DNA of 64,000 nt from an uncultured Pseudovibrio sp. (GTDB taxonomy: Bacteria; Pseudomonadota; Alphaproteobacteria; Rhizobiales; Stappiaceae), in NCBI GenBank assembly GCA_947496145.1, contig CANMBS010000024.1:18700-82699 (forward strand). Reading direction: 5' to 3'. Within the stretch, counting starts at the first letter, position 1; every line of letters starts with the position of its first letter. The position numbers and the translations under genes were made by a program. The notes beneath the pieces were generated by a model. The model did no database searches. It saw only the letters and a program-made list of their open reading frames with translations, and was not told the origin of the DNA. Shown in pieces: positions 18,201 through 28,491 of this stretch.

Positions 18201-18607
18201 AGTGCCGTTTGCATACCATCAACTGCGATACGGCCATTTTCCAGATTGTCGCGCGCGTCCTCCAGATTTCCACTTTTAGCAGCATCATCCGCAGCAAGGA
18301 GGTAGTCGTTGGCTTTTTGCTCCAGATTTTCAAAGATCCGAAGCTCTTCCCTGTTGACGATCTGATCTGCCTTCGATGTCAGATTGCCAAAATTATCAAA
18401 GGCTTTATCTACGGCCTGAATCAAACCGTCCGCTGTCTCCAGATTCTCTGGCTCGGCTTCAACCTGCGCGGTGTCATCGTCCTCCGCCTGATTGGGGTCG
18501 ATACTGCACAGCTGCAAAACCGCATCGATCCAGGCATCATGCTGGCTGGGTTGGGATTGACCACCAGTGTTTTCATTTGAACCTGAAGGGGTGTCGGAAC
18601 CAGCCAT
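15281..18607 (-). CDS. Large helical/coiled-coil repeat protein, unknown
   Basis: A 1108-residue acidic, alanine- and lysine-rich protein predicted to be nearly all helical. Recurrent units of the form A..L..(A/D)...I..M..AL appear throughout, for example NLEDARDNLENGRIAVDGM, RVNDAISAIDQMRTAVANM and EEARAAISTMKAAEKKL. Near the C-terminus a unit ending in PKT..EK.(R/K)AAFG.KKK occurs twice, about 135 residues apart, the second forming the basic tail. No signal peptide or membrane helix. GAGG is 7 nt before the ATG at 18607; the frame extends 93 bp upstream. I do not recognise the family. It may be a scaffold or cytoskeletal protein. Confidence 0.7.
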   Translation of the reverse strand: MAGSDTPSGSNENTGGQSQPSQHDAWIDAVLQLCSIDPNQAEDDDTAQVEAEPENLETADGLIQAVDKAFDNFGNLTSKADQIVNREELRIFENLEQKANDYLLAADDAAKSGNLEDARDNLENGRIAVDGMQTALDRGISTASKLEGHMQAVADLLKQATAFYKKRKKIEYEQQLSDLLSYQSIVETLAQDANAFLGESRVNDAISAIDQMRTAVANMEKCFDEPKNAKKAKKASADDVEYGMVSKAAHAVKDVDFLDDVFAEEAALHERSDQVFALTQKVEAEGAQDKTGWDKKKAAEFEEARILALNVLAGAENIITRLWLDSDVKKALPKIDSSIETAREAHTRMKKIALAAEGHNEAEAAEILEAEQDTDGDVTAQRMARLSDDVTKLATALNTANANWRPVCEGINNPEFMQVFKDAIQTIGTAEKCAGAEREDTEAQCTELKDHVSAIKASLNQLHDLYNTAKSKRATQLGNLERDAKAVSAKVDKMQQRRAEIVGWDVDLSAFDQAAALAEKARPRVNLALADKSGPRASAELDQMSKHANALQSAFDHAKGQVQAVEADVSFRLKNLKSAASSYAGHSRRVIKKANALAKFNREVEKAASLLAGEQAVLDARKKAEAYNLIGEVEQALSSMETMLGFSSADGKEGADKYVSARREELLQALREKEAELQQLESWADRNEDVDQDLIAYEDILDTAQSQADIFNVGLIELGNLKPNVIEGTLKAVDAALEQMQNLFLDAKDKMEKAEGAERIEAELNPKPDLMERIRAYEPVIAEYAGNTGRFVDLGEKNFYKGLIENLRSCLRDASAFYHKDDDAKGEELLDNKVDVYFDSLDDALAQADVTKKELAGFQQVIDTASQALAALNDRYDALKTQAQRNTFMVNSKEVTDLIASFKRQVGLEDIKPIRDIIPQLKAAVQKIEEGFPKTVKEKARAAFGRKKKGTFEDELAEMKARQQAHEAEQAALKELETSDEHLSEEEKQAKARKKEIFQLENQAYKACEVLVLLKDKAKKVKGSNQIGQFNAKFYPLKEEFEATVLQLGEYIRAGQLEEARAAISTMKAAEKKLRDALPKTTGEKLKAAFGKKKQSSTDTPAKKGKRS

Positions 18608-18927
18608 ATCGGACCTCTTGGCGCGTAAAAGCAATGTGCGCGTCAAACCAACAGGCCGATTGCTTTTTAGTTTTCTTCCAATGCGCCCAACAAAAGTCAC
18701 TATGAACCTGAAAGGAGCGCTTTAAATTACACCCTGCGAATTACCACTTCGGCCATGAAATAGTGTTGCGTCAATAAGGGTTAATCGAAGAAAAATCTAA
18801 TAAATCCTGAGCTTCAGCTCTGCTACGCAAGGTTTGATTTAACAATACGTCGGGTGCACCACTCTATGGTGAAATAATTTCCGCCACTTCCTCCGGGGCA
18901 TGTTAAGGTTGCAGCTTTGATTATGCA

Positions 18928-19020
18928 GGTGTGACGCAGGGTAACCTTGTCCTATGAAACCATCCGCAAATGGGGGATCAAGTTTGATCCGGCTTACACT
19001 CGTCAATTACGACGCAATCT
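18928..19020 (+). pseudogene. IS6-family transposase remnant (N-terminal part)
   Basis: One frame reads VTLSYETIRKWGIKFDPAY followed by TRQLRRN, which matches the segment after the HTH of IS6/IS26-type transposases (SYETIRRW.LKFG). A stop lies just upstream and the similarity ends at about 19020, so this is a scar without the catalytic domain. The surrounding 18720-19270 region has no other supported gene. Confidence 0.65.
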
Positions 19021-19270
19021 CTTCGTTCCGCCTCACCATCAACGTTCCGCAATTGACATTCACCTCCACCGCCTCAACGGGCTTGTTCAATGGAAGCAGG
19101 CGGCAATGATCAACGCCTGAATTGTGCCTGCTGGGAGGCTTTTGTGACTAGATTCAGGTTAAATTGATAGCGCCCTTGCTTAAAAACCTTGTAAAGCCCG
19201 CTCCCTGAAGGGTTGGGCCCGCTTTTTACTGAAAAAGTCGCTCACGAGACTAACGCTTCTTGATAGATTG

Positions 19271-19303
19271 CTGCCCCTGCCAGCAGGAAACTGACAGGGG
19301 CAG
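19271..19303 (-). terminator. Hairpin downstream of katG
   Basis: A perfect 9-bp inverted repeat, CTGCCCCTG and CAGGGGCAG, with a 15-base loop starts 6 bp beyond the katG stop on the minus strand. No T-run follows, so it is a candidate 3'-end stabilising hairpin or a weak terminator. Confidence 0.4.
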
Positions 19304-19309
19304 GTTTGT

Positions 19310-21604
<2,295 letters not shown>

Positions 21605-21634
21605 TTAAGTGAAATTGCATTTTCTGGTTGTTTC

Positions 21635-21651
21635 GATAAGAAAAACTTATC
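21635..21651. promoter_or_regulatory. Inverted repeat in the katG promoter region
   Basis: GATAAG-AAAAA-CTTATC is a perfect 6-bp inverted repeat 148 bp upstream of the katG start. It could be the site of a peroxide-sensing regulator, but it matches no consensus I can state with confidence. Confidence 0.3.
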
Positions 21652-21740
21652 ACATGTATTTTGATATATAAAACAATAAGTTGAGTAGTTCTGTTGAAAG
21701 CGGTGGGGTGTCGTGCAGGACACGACGCCTCTGCATCGAC

Positions 21741-22229
21741 TTACGCGGGCTTTTCAATCCAGGCCAGAAGATCGGATACATTCGGCTCTACGAACTCAGC
21801 CAGACCGCCTGAAAACTCATTGAAGGCCTCTACATTGAGCTGGTTGGTCCCGACGATGACAGCAGCATCATTTTCCAGTGCCTTTGCGATAAGATCGCGA
21901 AAGCCAGTTCCATTTGCTTCCTGTTCACCGAATTTATTCAGGATAAAAACGTCAAAGGGATGTTCGATACGCTGTGCCACTTCGCCCGCAGCCCGTGCCA
22001 AAGCGGATGTGTCTAACCGGCAACCGGATGCTTCTTTACCGAGTGACTGGGTAATGGAGATTTCAGGGCCGTCAGGCAACACTTGCACTTCCATGTCACA
22101 GCGGTGACGGTCAGTACTCACCGTGTCAGCCTGCACTATACCGCAGACCCGGACACCAGCTTTCTGAAGCTTTTTGGAAAGCTCAGTGAGCACAAGTTTT
22201 CCTTGGGGGAGCGTGTATGCAATTTTCAT
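21741..22229 (-). CDS. DUF2478 family protein (putative NTPase)
   Basis: A 162-residue protein matching the DUF2478 family. These are small P-loop-like proteins often found beside molybdate, nitrate or denitrification genes. The N-terminus KIAYTLPQGKLVLTELSKKL replaces a canonical Walker A with a degenerate loop, and a central FDVFILNKFGEQEANGTGF segment is conserved-looking. AGGA lies 9 nt before the ATG. It is divergent from the ABC/NnrS unit and shares its regulatory region with an FNR-type box, so a role in nitrogen-oxide metabolism is inferred. Biochemical function is unknown. Confidence 0.7.
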   Translation of the reverse strand: MKIAYTLPQGKLVLTELSKKLQKAGVRVCGIVQADTVSTDRHRCDMEVQVLPDGPEISITQSLGKEASGCRLDTSALARAAGEVAQRIEHPFDVFILNKFGEQEANGTGFRDLIAKALENDAAVIVGTNQLNVEAFNEFSGGLAEFVEPNVSDLLAWIEKPA

Positions 22230-22427
22230 TGAGTATATCCTAAGCTCTCTGTTTTCCTGATATGTAAAAGCACGCTAGGGAACCTGCAACGAGTGATAGT
22301 GAAACAGCCTTGAGTTAATCCTGCGGCGAATGCGCACAAGCATTTCTCGGCCGATTACTGCTGAATACTGATCACACGAACAAACTCCCTTGAATTGCAG
22401 GTTACTCTCATCTCAGGGTCTATAAAT

Positions 22428-22444
22428 ATGAGTTATATTCTCAT
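22428..22444. promoter_or_regulatory. ATGAG-N7-CTCAT dyad
   Basis: A perfect 5-bp inverted repeat with a 7-bp A/T-only spacer (ATGAG TTATATT CTCAT) lies just upstream of the FNR-type box in the divergent region between the DUF2478 and ABC genes. It may be a second operator or an AT-rich promoter element. Confidence 0.3.
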
Positions 22445-22448
22445 GTTA

Positions 22449-22462
22449 TTGACATTCATCAA
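22449..22462. promoter_or_regulatory. FNR/NNR-type box upstream of the ABC-NnrS unit
   Basis: TTGACATTCATCAA matches the FNR-family pattern with a TTGAC left half identical to that in the nir box at 8138. It lies 90 bp upstream of the binding-protein gene and 219 bp upstream of the DUF2478 gene, so it could serve either direction. The shared half-site suggests the same regulator controls nir and this unit. Confidence 0.6.
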
Positions 22463-22552
22463 ATAAGGCGCGTTCATATCGTGATCTATAGTTGTTGCAA
22501 TTCATTCGCATTTGCGAATTTCTGTTCCTCTTCTATTTTGTGGACGCCTGCA

Positions 22553-23542
22553 ATGATCACACGTCGTTCTTTTTTGAAAGACACTGCCGGTTTTGCGGCA
22601 GCAGCTTCCCTCGGTTCCACTTTGCCCGTCATAGCGCAGGCGGCAGTTTCAGGCCTTTCGCTTTACGGGCCTCCGGTGGGGCCATCTGTTGTCTTATCTT
22701 ACATTGCAAACAAAGGTCTGCTCTCCGATCATGCACAGTCCGTAAAGTTTGATGTTTATAAATCACCGGACGTGTTGCGGGCTGGTTTTCTCTCCGGCGA
22801 CTGGAAACTGGCAGGTACGCCATCATATGTTGCTGCAAATCTTGCCAATAAAGGACTGCCTGTCAAACTGCTTAACATCATGACATGGGGCATGCTGTAC
22901 GTGCTCAGTTATGATGAAACCGTAAAATCTCCGGCAGACCTTGCGGGTGAGAAGATTGGTATGTTCTTTAGAAACGACATGCCTGATCTGGTATTTGGTC
23001 GCGTCATGCAGCAAAACGGCCTGACAGAGGGAAAGGATTACACCTTACATTATGTCAGCACCCCGTTTGAGGCACTGCAACTGCTTTTATCTGGCCGCAT
23101 CAAGCATTGCGTTCTGCCCGAACCTGCCGCGACAGCGGGCATGGTCAAAGGCAAGAAGCTGGGCAAGTCTATTCACCGGTCTATCGATCTTGCGCGAGAA
23201 TGGAGCAGTGTAACCGGAGGTCAAGGCCGCTTCCCTATGGCCGGGATGATGGTGCACGAGGAGCTGCTCAACGCTCAGCCAGATCTGATTGAAGGCTTCC
23301 ATCAAGCTTGTATTACTGGCACCAGCTGGGTGAAGTCCAATCCCAAAGAGGCTGCCGCTGTGGCAGCTGAAAACATCACACTTCCAGCCCCGGTCATTGC
23401 CAAATCCATTCCACACACGCACCTGACAGCGGAACGGGCGAAAGACATTCAGGCTGAACTGGAGCAGTTTTACTCCATTCTGGCGGAAAAGAACCCCTCC
23501 ATCATTGGCGGCAAACTGCCCGCACCAGACTTCTACCTGTAA
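22553..23542 (+). CDS. Tat-exported ABC substrate-binding protein (NMT1/THI5-like)
   Basis: A 329-residue solute-binding protein of the SsuA/TauA/THI5-like group. The twin-arginine signal RRSFLKD at residues 4-10 is followed by a hydrophobic stretch and AQA cleavage region, so it is exported folded. Conserved-looking segments are SPADLAGEKIGMFFRND, STPFEALQLLLSGRI and VLPEPAATAGM. The start at 22553 immediately precedes the Tat signal; the longer frame adds no sensible residues. It heads an operon with permease, ATPase and NnrS. The ligand is unknown; the Tat signal hints at a cofactor or a tightly bound ligand. Confidence 0.8.
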   Translation: MITRRSFLKDTAGFAAAASLGSTLPVIAQAAVSGLSLYGPPVGPSVVLSYIANKGLLSDHAQSVKFDVYKSPDVLRAGFLSGDWKLAGTPSYVAANLANKGLPVKLLNIMTWGMLYVLSYDETVKSPADLAGEKIGMFFRNDMPDLVFGRVMQQNGLTEGKDYTLHYVSTPFEALQLLLSGRIKHCVLPEPAATAGMVKGKKLGKSIHRSIDLAREWSSVTGGQGRFPMAGMMVHEELLNAQPDLIEGFHQACITGTSWVKSNPKEAAAVAAENITLPAPVIAKSIPHTHLTAERAKDIQAELEQFYSILAEKNPSIIGGKLPAPDFYL

Positions 23543-23549
23543 TCAAGCA

Positions 23550-23595
23550 GGCTCAGCAGGCGGCAAAAGGTTACGGTCAACCTGTCTGCTGAGCC
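23550..23595 (+). terminator. Inverted repeat between binding protein and permease genes
   Basis: A perfect 10-bp repeat, GGCTCAGCAG and CTGCTGAGCC, with a 26-base loop begins 8 bp after the binding-protein stop. No T-run follows. Such hairpins commonly protect the upstream message so that the binding protein is made in excess over the membrane parts. Confidence 0.4.
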
Positions 23596-23620
23596 AACCC
23601 GAAGAATGAGAGGATCACAA

Positions 23621-24403
23621 ATGATCCACCAAATGCTAGCCAGACTTGCGCATCGGCTATGGAGTGGATGGGGCACGCTTGCGGGCGTCTTCCTTATCTT
23701 TGCTCTCTGGCAGATTGGCTTTGAGGCCTTCGGTGCCCTTGTCCTGCCCGCACCCGCTGAGGCTCTGGGCCGACTGGTTGACCTTATCGCGTTGCCTTCC
23801 GGGATGGAATATATACTGATAACCGCCAAACGTGCCTTTACCGGATTTCTTCTTGCCAGCGCTCTCGGCATTTCACTTGGCTTAATTGCTGGCTGGTCCA
23901 ATACCCTGTCACTCCTGTGTAAGCCCTTTATCACAGTTGCTTTAGGTGTGCCGCCCATTGCATGGATTGTGCTGGCCCTTTTGTGGTTTGGAGGAGATGA
24001 CGGAACGCCTGTTTTCACTGTCTTTATCTCCACATTGCCGCTTATTTTCGCCGGATCTTTACAAGGCGTGCGCATGCGCGAAGCAGAGCTGGATGAGATG
24101 GCGCAGAGTTTTCGCGTGCCACTTTTTCAGCGGTTCTGGCAGGTGCAGGCACCTCAGATCATTTCTTATCTGTTTCCGGCCTGGGCAACTGCATTCGGAC
24201 TAAGCTGGAAGGTCGTTGTCATGGCAGAGCTGCTTTCCAGTACCAGAGGCATTGGTGCAGGTCTTGCTGAAGCTCGCGTTAACATTGACACCGCTTCCAC
24301 CATGGCCTGGATTACGGTGATTGTGGCTGTACTGCTTGTTATTGATGGGGTGTTGCTCAATCCCTTGAAAGAGCGCGTGGAAGGGTGGAAGCATGTTGAG
24401 TGA
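23621..24403 (+). CDS. ABC transporter permease (SsuC/TauC-like)
   Basis: A 260-residue inner-membrane permease with about six helices. The EAA-type loop is visible as ELDEMAQSFRVPLFQRFWQVQAP, which contacts the ATPase. AGAGGA is 7 nt before the ATG at 23621. It overlaps the ATPase gene by 11 bp. The closest families are those for sulfonates, nitrate and thiamine precursors; the substrate cannot be told apart from sequence. Confidence 0.85.
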   Translation: MIHQMLARLAHRLWSGWGTLAGVFLIFALWQIGFEAFGALVLPAPAEALGRLVDLIALPSGMEYILITAKRAFTGFLLASALGISLGLIAGWSNTLSLLCKPFITVALGVPPIAWIVLALLWFGGDDGTPVFTVFISTLPLIFAGSLQGVRMREAELDEMAQSFRVPLFQRFWQVQAPQIISYLFPAWATAFGLSWKVVVMAELLSSTRGIGAGLAEARVNIDTASTMAWITVIVAVLLVIDGVLLNPLKERVEGWKHVE

Positions 24404-25205
24404 AAAGACACCCAGCCTTACCGTGGTCCCGATGCCTGAAGAACAAGCGCCTCCCCCCATTCTATCGGTGGAGGTAGAGGATCACCGCTACCATCCTTTG
24501 ACGCAGACACTCGCACCTTGCGCTTTGGAGTTGAAGAAGGGCGAAATCGTCAGCATCATCGGACCGTCTGGCTGTGGGAAGTCAACTTTTTTGCGTATTG
24601 CTGCCGGACTGATTGAGCCAAGTTACGGAACCCTTTCCAACGCCTTGAATAAAACTGCCATCCTGTTTCAGGAGCATCGGTTGCTTCCTTGGAAATCCCT
24701 GCTAAACAACATTAGTTTTGGGCTTCTGGGGCAAAAAATCTCAAAATTTCAAAGGATAAAGAAGGCCAGAGCTGTTGCTTACACCATGGGATTTACGGAG
24801 GACGATCTGATCAAGTTCCCCTCTGAGCTTTCTGGCGGTATGCGCCAGCGGGGCGCACTTGCCAGAGCTCTGGCGCTTGAACCCGACCTGCTGTTTTTAG
24901 ATGAACCATTCAGTGCACTTGATATCGGGCGACGCCGGGAGCTTTACAGGCTCGTTCTGAAGGAAGTCGAAACAAGGCAAAGTTCTGTTTTGATGGTAAC
25001 TCATGATGTTACCGAGGCATTGGCCCTGAGTGACCGAGTTTTGATCATGGCCCCTGATCCGGGTCATTTTGTGAAAGATTATGTGGTGCCGCTACCACGA
25101 TCTGAGCGCACGCGCAGAAACCTTCTGGAACTGGAAGCCGACCTGATGGCAGAAGAACAGATTGCCTCTCTGTTTAACCTGAATGACTGGGAGCGCATCC
25201 TGTGA
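24393..25205 (+). CDS. ABC transporter ATP-binding protein (SsuB/TauB-like)
   Basis: A 270-residue ATPase. Walker A is GPSGCGKST (near residue 55), the Q-loop is FQEHRLLPW, the signature is LSGGMRQRGALARAL and Walker B is LLFLDEPFSALD, with the H-loop in MVTHDVTEA. The LLPW Q-loop form is typical of the nitrate/sulfonate/taurine group. The first 25 residues are a non-conserved extension. Its stop overlaps the GTG start of the NnrS gene by 4 bp, showing tight coupling with that membrane protein. Confidence 0.9.
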   Translation: MLSEKTPSLTVVPMPEEQAPPPILSVEVEDHRYHPLTQTLAPCALELKKGEIVSIIGPSGCGKSTFLRIAAGLIEPSYGTLSNALNKTAILFQEHRLLPWKSLLNNISFGLLGQKISKFQRIKKARAVAYTMGFTEDDLIKFPSELSGGMRQRGALARALALEPDLLFLDEPFSALDIGRRRELYRLVLKEVETRQSSVLMVTHDVTEALALSDRVLIMAPDPGHFVKDYVVPLPRSERTRRNLLELEADLMAEEQIASLFNLNDWERIL

Positions 25206-26386
25206 GTGATCTTGCCGAACTGCGCAAAACCCCCATGTCCTTTTTTGATGCTCCAGTGTTTTCCGAGGGCTTTCGAGTTTTCTTTCCGCTGACAGCCCTT
25301 TATGCAGCTCTCTCAATCATCCTCTGGGGACTGGTTCTTTCTGGTGTAATGACATTGCCAATGAACGTGGACCCGGTATTCTTTCATCAGTACGAGCTGT
25401 TCTTCGGCTTTTTGACAGCGGCGATGGCGGGTTTTCTGACAACTGCTGTACCCTCGTGGACCAGTACACCACGAATAGACAGGATTGGTTTGGCTGCGCT
25501 CGGTATGCTCTGGCTGGCAGGACGTCTGGTGTTCTGGGCGGGTGAGATCATACCTCCAACACTTATCTTTGGGGTGCAACTGTTATTTCCATTAGTGTTA
25601 CTCGCTATTCTTGCGCCGCGCATGTGGCAGGCAAAATCAAAACATCTTCTCTGGCCTGTTTCACTCCTCACGCTGGCGCAGGCAGTTTGTGCCTGGGAGT
25701 TCATCATGTATGGCGTGCTGATTGATGGCCTTGCCCTTGCTGAAGGCGCGTTTGCAATCATGGTCTTAACCGCTCTTGCTCCGATCTCCATGGTGATCGT
25801 CAATGATGCACTTTCAAGCCGGGAAGATGGTACACGTTTCATCGCAAGGCCGCCTTTCCGCCGCGCCGCAATCCTTTGTATTTCGGCACTTACACTGGCG
25901 AGGGTTCTTGGTGGCTCGGAAGCATTGCAGGGCTGGCTGGCGCTTGCTGCTGCCTGCTCTGTGTTGAACATCCTGAGAGACTGGCACATAGCTGATGCGC
26001 TGCGCACGCCATTTTCGAAAAGCCTTTATGCGCTTTATTGGTTCATCGCGGCTGGCTTTGCGCTTCAGGCTGGCGGATTGCTGGAGTTTGCACCTGCTGA
26101 AGCGCTGGTATCAGGAGAGCACATGATTTTCATAGGCGGATTTTCTCTGGCAACGCTCATGGTGCTTATAATCGCAGGTTTGCGCCATTCAGGCCGTCAG
26201 CTGAACCTGTGCCCGCTTCTGGCTGGTGCGATTATCTGCATGATACTGGCAGTGCTTACTCGCGCATTCGGCCCACTGTTTCTTGTGGAAGTGGATGCCA
26301 TGCCATTTGCATGGGGCTTCTTTGCAGTTTCGTTTCTGCTGTACCTGATCCGCTTTATCCCAATTGTGTTTCAGGAAAATGCTTAG
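25202..26386 (+). CDS. nnrS: NnrS family heme-copper membrane protein
   Basis: A 394-residue polytopic protein with about 12 membrane helices. NnrS proteins bind heme and copper and protect against nitrosative stress; they are usually controlled by NO-sensing Nnr/NsrR regulators. The family signature is visible at HQYELFFGFLTAAMAGFLTT followed by AVPSWT, and conserved His/Arg residues occur in later helices (GEHMIFIGGFSLATLM). The GTG start at 25202 follows GGGAG at 9 nt. It is the last gene of the ABC unit, an arrangement suggesting that the transported compound and NO defence are linked. Confidence 0.85.
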   Translation: MSDLAELRKTPMSFFDAPVFSEGFRVFFPLTALYAALSIILWGLVLSGVMTLPMNVDPVFFHQYELFFGFLTAAMAGFLTTAVPSWTSTPRIDRIGLAALGMLWLAGRLVFWAGEIIPPTLIFGVQLLFPLVLLAILAPRMWQAKSKHLLWPVSLLTLAQAVCAWEFIMYGVLIDGLALAEGAFAIMVLTALAPISMVIVNDALSSREDGTRFIARPPFRRAAILCISALTLARVLGGSEALQGWLALAAACSVLNILRDWHIADALRTPFSKSLYALYWFIAAGFALQAGGLLEFAPAEALVSGEHMIFIGGFSLATLMVLIIAGLRHSGRQLNLCPLLAGAIICMILAVLTRAFGPLFLVEVDAMPFAWGFFAVSFLLYLIRFIPIVFQENA

Positions 26387-26484
26387 GGCCAAAATCTTGT
26401 AAAAGACCCGGAGCAGAACTTACCCCGGGCATTCAGTTCTGGAGGCATCTGGCGCACGCTGTGAACCAGATGCAAGTTTTGTAT

Positions 26485-27429
26485 TTAATCGTAAAGGACC
26501 GCTGCGATCTCGGCATCATCTATATTGGATGCATCGTAGTAGTAAAAACCTGTGTCGATGTTTACTGGCACTTGCTTGCCCTGCGAGGCCATATAAGCAG
26601 CTTTCACGGTTTCATATCCGATGCCAACCGGGTTCTGAGTAATTGCCCCCGCCATCAAACCACTGCGCACTGCATCCGTTTGTGCCCGCCCTGAGTCATA
26701 ACCAATGATCACCACATCTTTTACGCCCATTTCACGAACGCCGTTGGCAACACCAATGGCTGAACCTTCGTTGGTGCCGAAAATACCTTTGATCTCTGGA
26801 TTTGCGGTGAGGATTGCTTTGGTCAGATCAGTGGATTTAAGCTGATCACCGCCACCATACTGAACAGTCACGACCTCAATATCTGGATACTCCTTCATCT
26901 GATTCAGGAACCCGTCGCGGCGATCAATTCCGGTGCGGCTGGTTTGGTCGTGTGCGACAACAGCGACCTTACCGGAAGAACCGATTTTCTCCGCCATTTC
27001 AACAGCAGCAAGTCCAGCTGCAGCGGCATTATCAGTGGCAGCAGTTGCGAGTGGGATATCACTGTCAACACCACTATCAAAGGCGATGACGGGAATACCG
27101 GCTTTTTGGGCCTGACGCAGAAGTGGAATGGCAGCCTGACTGTCCAGCGCTGCAAAGCCGATTGCAGCAGGTTTTTTCGCCAGCGCGGCTGCAAGCATGT
27201 CAATCTGTCGATCAACCATAGCTTCACTGTCCGGGCCTTCAAAGGTGATTTCAACATTGAATTCAGCAGCGGCTTTATCTGCCCCTGCTTTCACTGCCTG
27301 CCAGAACTGATGCTGAAAGCCTTTGGAAATCAGCGGGATGTAAATTTTATCAGCTGCCAGCGAGAATGAACTGGTTGCAAGCAATGTTGCAGTGGCTAAT
27401 GCACCAATCATACGACGACGTGTAAACAT
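26485..27429 (-). CDS. Sugar ABC transporter binding protein (RbsB-like)
   Basis: Periplasmic binding protein of 314 residues, type I fold (ribose/galactose group). The signal peptide is MFTRRRMIGALATATLLATS. Ligand-region segments include IPLISKGFQHQFWQAV, AFDSGVDSDIPLATAATDN and GTNEGSAIGVANG. GGGAGGG lies 8-9 nt before the ATG at 27429. It is the last gene of an operon with a FucU-type mutarotase, ATPase and permease. Pentose or fucose-like sugars are the likely ligands. Confidence 0.85.
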   Translation of the reverse strand: MFTRRRMIGALATATLLATSSFSLAADKIYIPLISKGFQHQFWQAVKAGADKAAAEFNVEITFEGPDSEAMVDRQIDMLAAALAKKPAAIGFAALDSQAAIPLLRQAQKAGIPVIAFDSGVDSDIPLATAATDNAAAAGLAAVEMAEKIGSSGKVAVVAHDQTSRTGIDRRDGFLNQMKEYPDIEVVTVQYGGGDQLKSTDLTKAILTANPEIKGIFGTNEGSAIGVANGVREMGVKDVVIIGYDSGRAQTDAVRSGLMAGAITQNPVGIGYETVKAAYMASQGKQVPVNIDTGFYYYDASNIDDAEIAAVLYD

Positions 27430-27480
27430 AACTATTCCCTCCCAAAAATAATTTAGCCGGAGCATTACACTCCAATCAGT

Positions 27481-28491
27481 TTATGCATGAGCTTTTTTCT
27501 TGCGGGTCATGTCCGCGTAAACAGCCAGAATAATGATGGCCCCGGTCACTACCGTTTGCCATTCCTGCGCGACGGAGAGCACGCGCAACCCGTTTGTCAG
27601 TACTGCCATAATCAGTGCTCCGATGAGCGTTCCCATGATCGTGCCCCGGCCACCTGCCAGTGATGTGCCACCAATCACAACGGCAGCAATAGCCTCCAGC
27701 TCATAACCAAGGCCAAGGGCTGGCTGAGCTGAGTTGAGCCGTGAGGCAATGAGAATGCCTGCAATGCCGCAAATTCCACCCGCCAGCGCATAAATGCCCA
27801 TCTTCCATGCATCTGTGTTAACGCCGGAAAGCCGCACGGATTCTTCATTGGAACCAAGCGCGAAGGTGTAGCGCCCCAAAACAGTCCTGCCGAGAATATA
27901 AGAAGCGGCAATGGCGACAAGGAACAGGATCAACACGCCATTGGGGATCTGTAAGCCGGGAAGGACAGCACCAATCACAGAACCACGGGAAATCTGATCA
28001 AACCCCGGTGTATCATTGAAGTAAATTGGGCGGGTGCCGGAAATAACGAGAGACAGCCCCTTTAAAATAAGCATCATGCCAAGGGTTGCGATAAACGGAG
28101 GCACCTTCATTTTGGCTACAAATGTACCGGAACACAGGCCACAGAATGCTCCGGCAGCAATTGCGGCAACCACCCCAAGTGGCAATGGCATGCTCCAGTA
28201 AGTCAGCACCACCCCGGCAATCACTGCACAAAACGTCATCATAGTGCCGATAGAAAGATCAATGCCTCCGGTGATGATGATAAGTGTAGCGGCAATGGCC
28301 AGCACACCATTGACAGAGGTGGCCTGCAAAATCGCAATCATGTTGGACATTTGCATGAAGTTGGGTGAGGCCAGTGCAAAGCCGGTGAGCAGCACAATCA
28401 GGCTGGCAAACGCGAGCAGCTTTTGGTGGGCACCGGAGTGAACGAAACGGCTGAGCAGGGTGGGACCAGGTTTTATTGCTGTTTCTGTCAT
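27481..28491 (-). CDS. Sugar ABC transporter permease (RbsC-like)
   Basis: A 336-residue membrane permease with 8-10 helices. Family segments visible are [15 protein letters not shown], the EAA-like [19 protein letters not shown] and [16 protein letters not shown]. Its ATG overlaps the ATPase stop by 4 bp. It forms the membrane channel for the neighbouring binding protein and ATPase. Confidence 0.9.
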   Translation of the reverse strand: MTETAIKPGPTLLSRFVHSGAHQKLLAFASLIVLLTGFALASPNFMQMSNMIAILQATSVNGVLAIAATLIIITGGIDLSIGTMMTFCAVIAGVVLTYWSMPLPLGVVAAIAAGAFCGLCSGTFVAKMKVPPFIATLGMMLILKGLSLVISGTRPIYFNDTPGFDQISRGSVIGAVLPGLQIPNGVLILFLVAIAASYILGRTVLGRYTFALGSNEESVRLSGVNTDAWKMGIYALAGGICGIAGILIASRLNSAQPALGLGYELEAIAAVVIGGTSLAGGRGTIMGTLIGALIMAVLTNGLRVLSVAQEWQTVVTGAIIILAVYADMTRKKKAHA

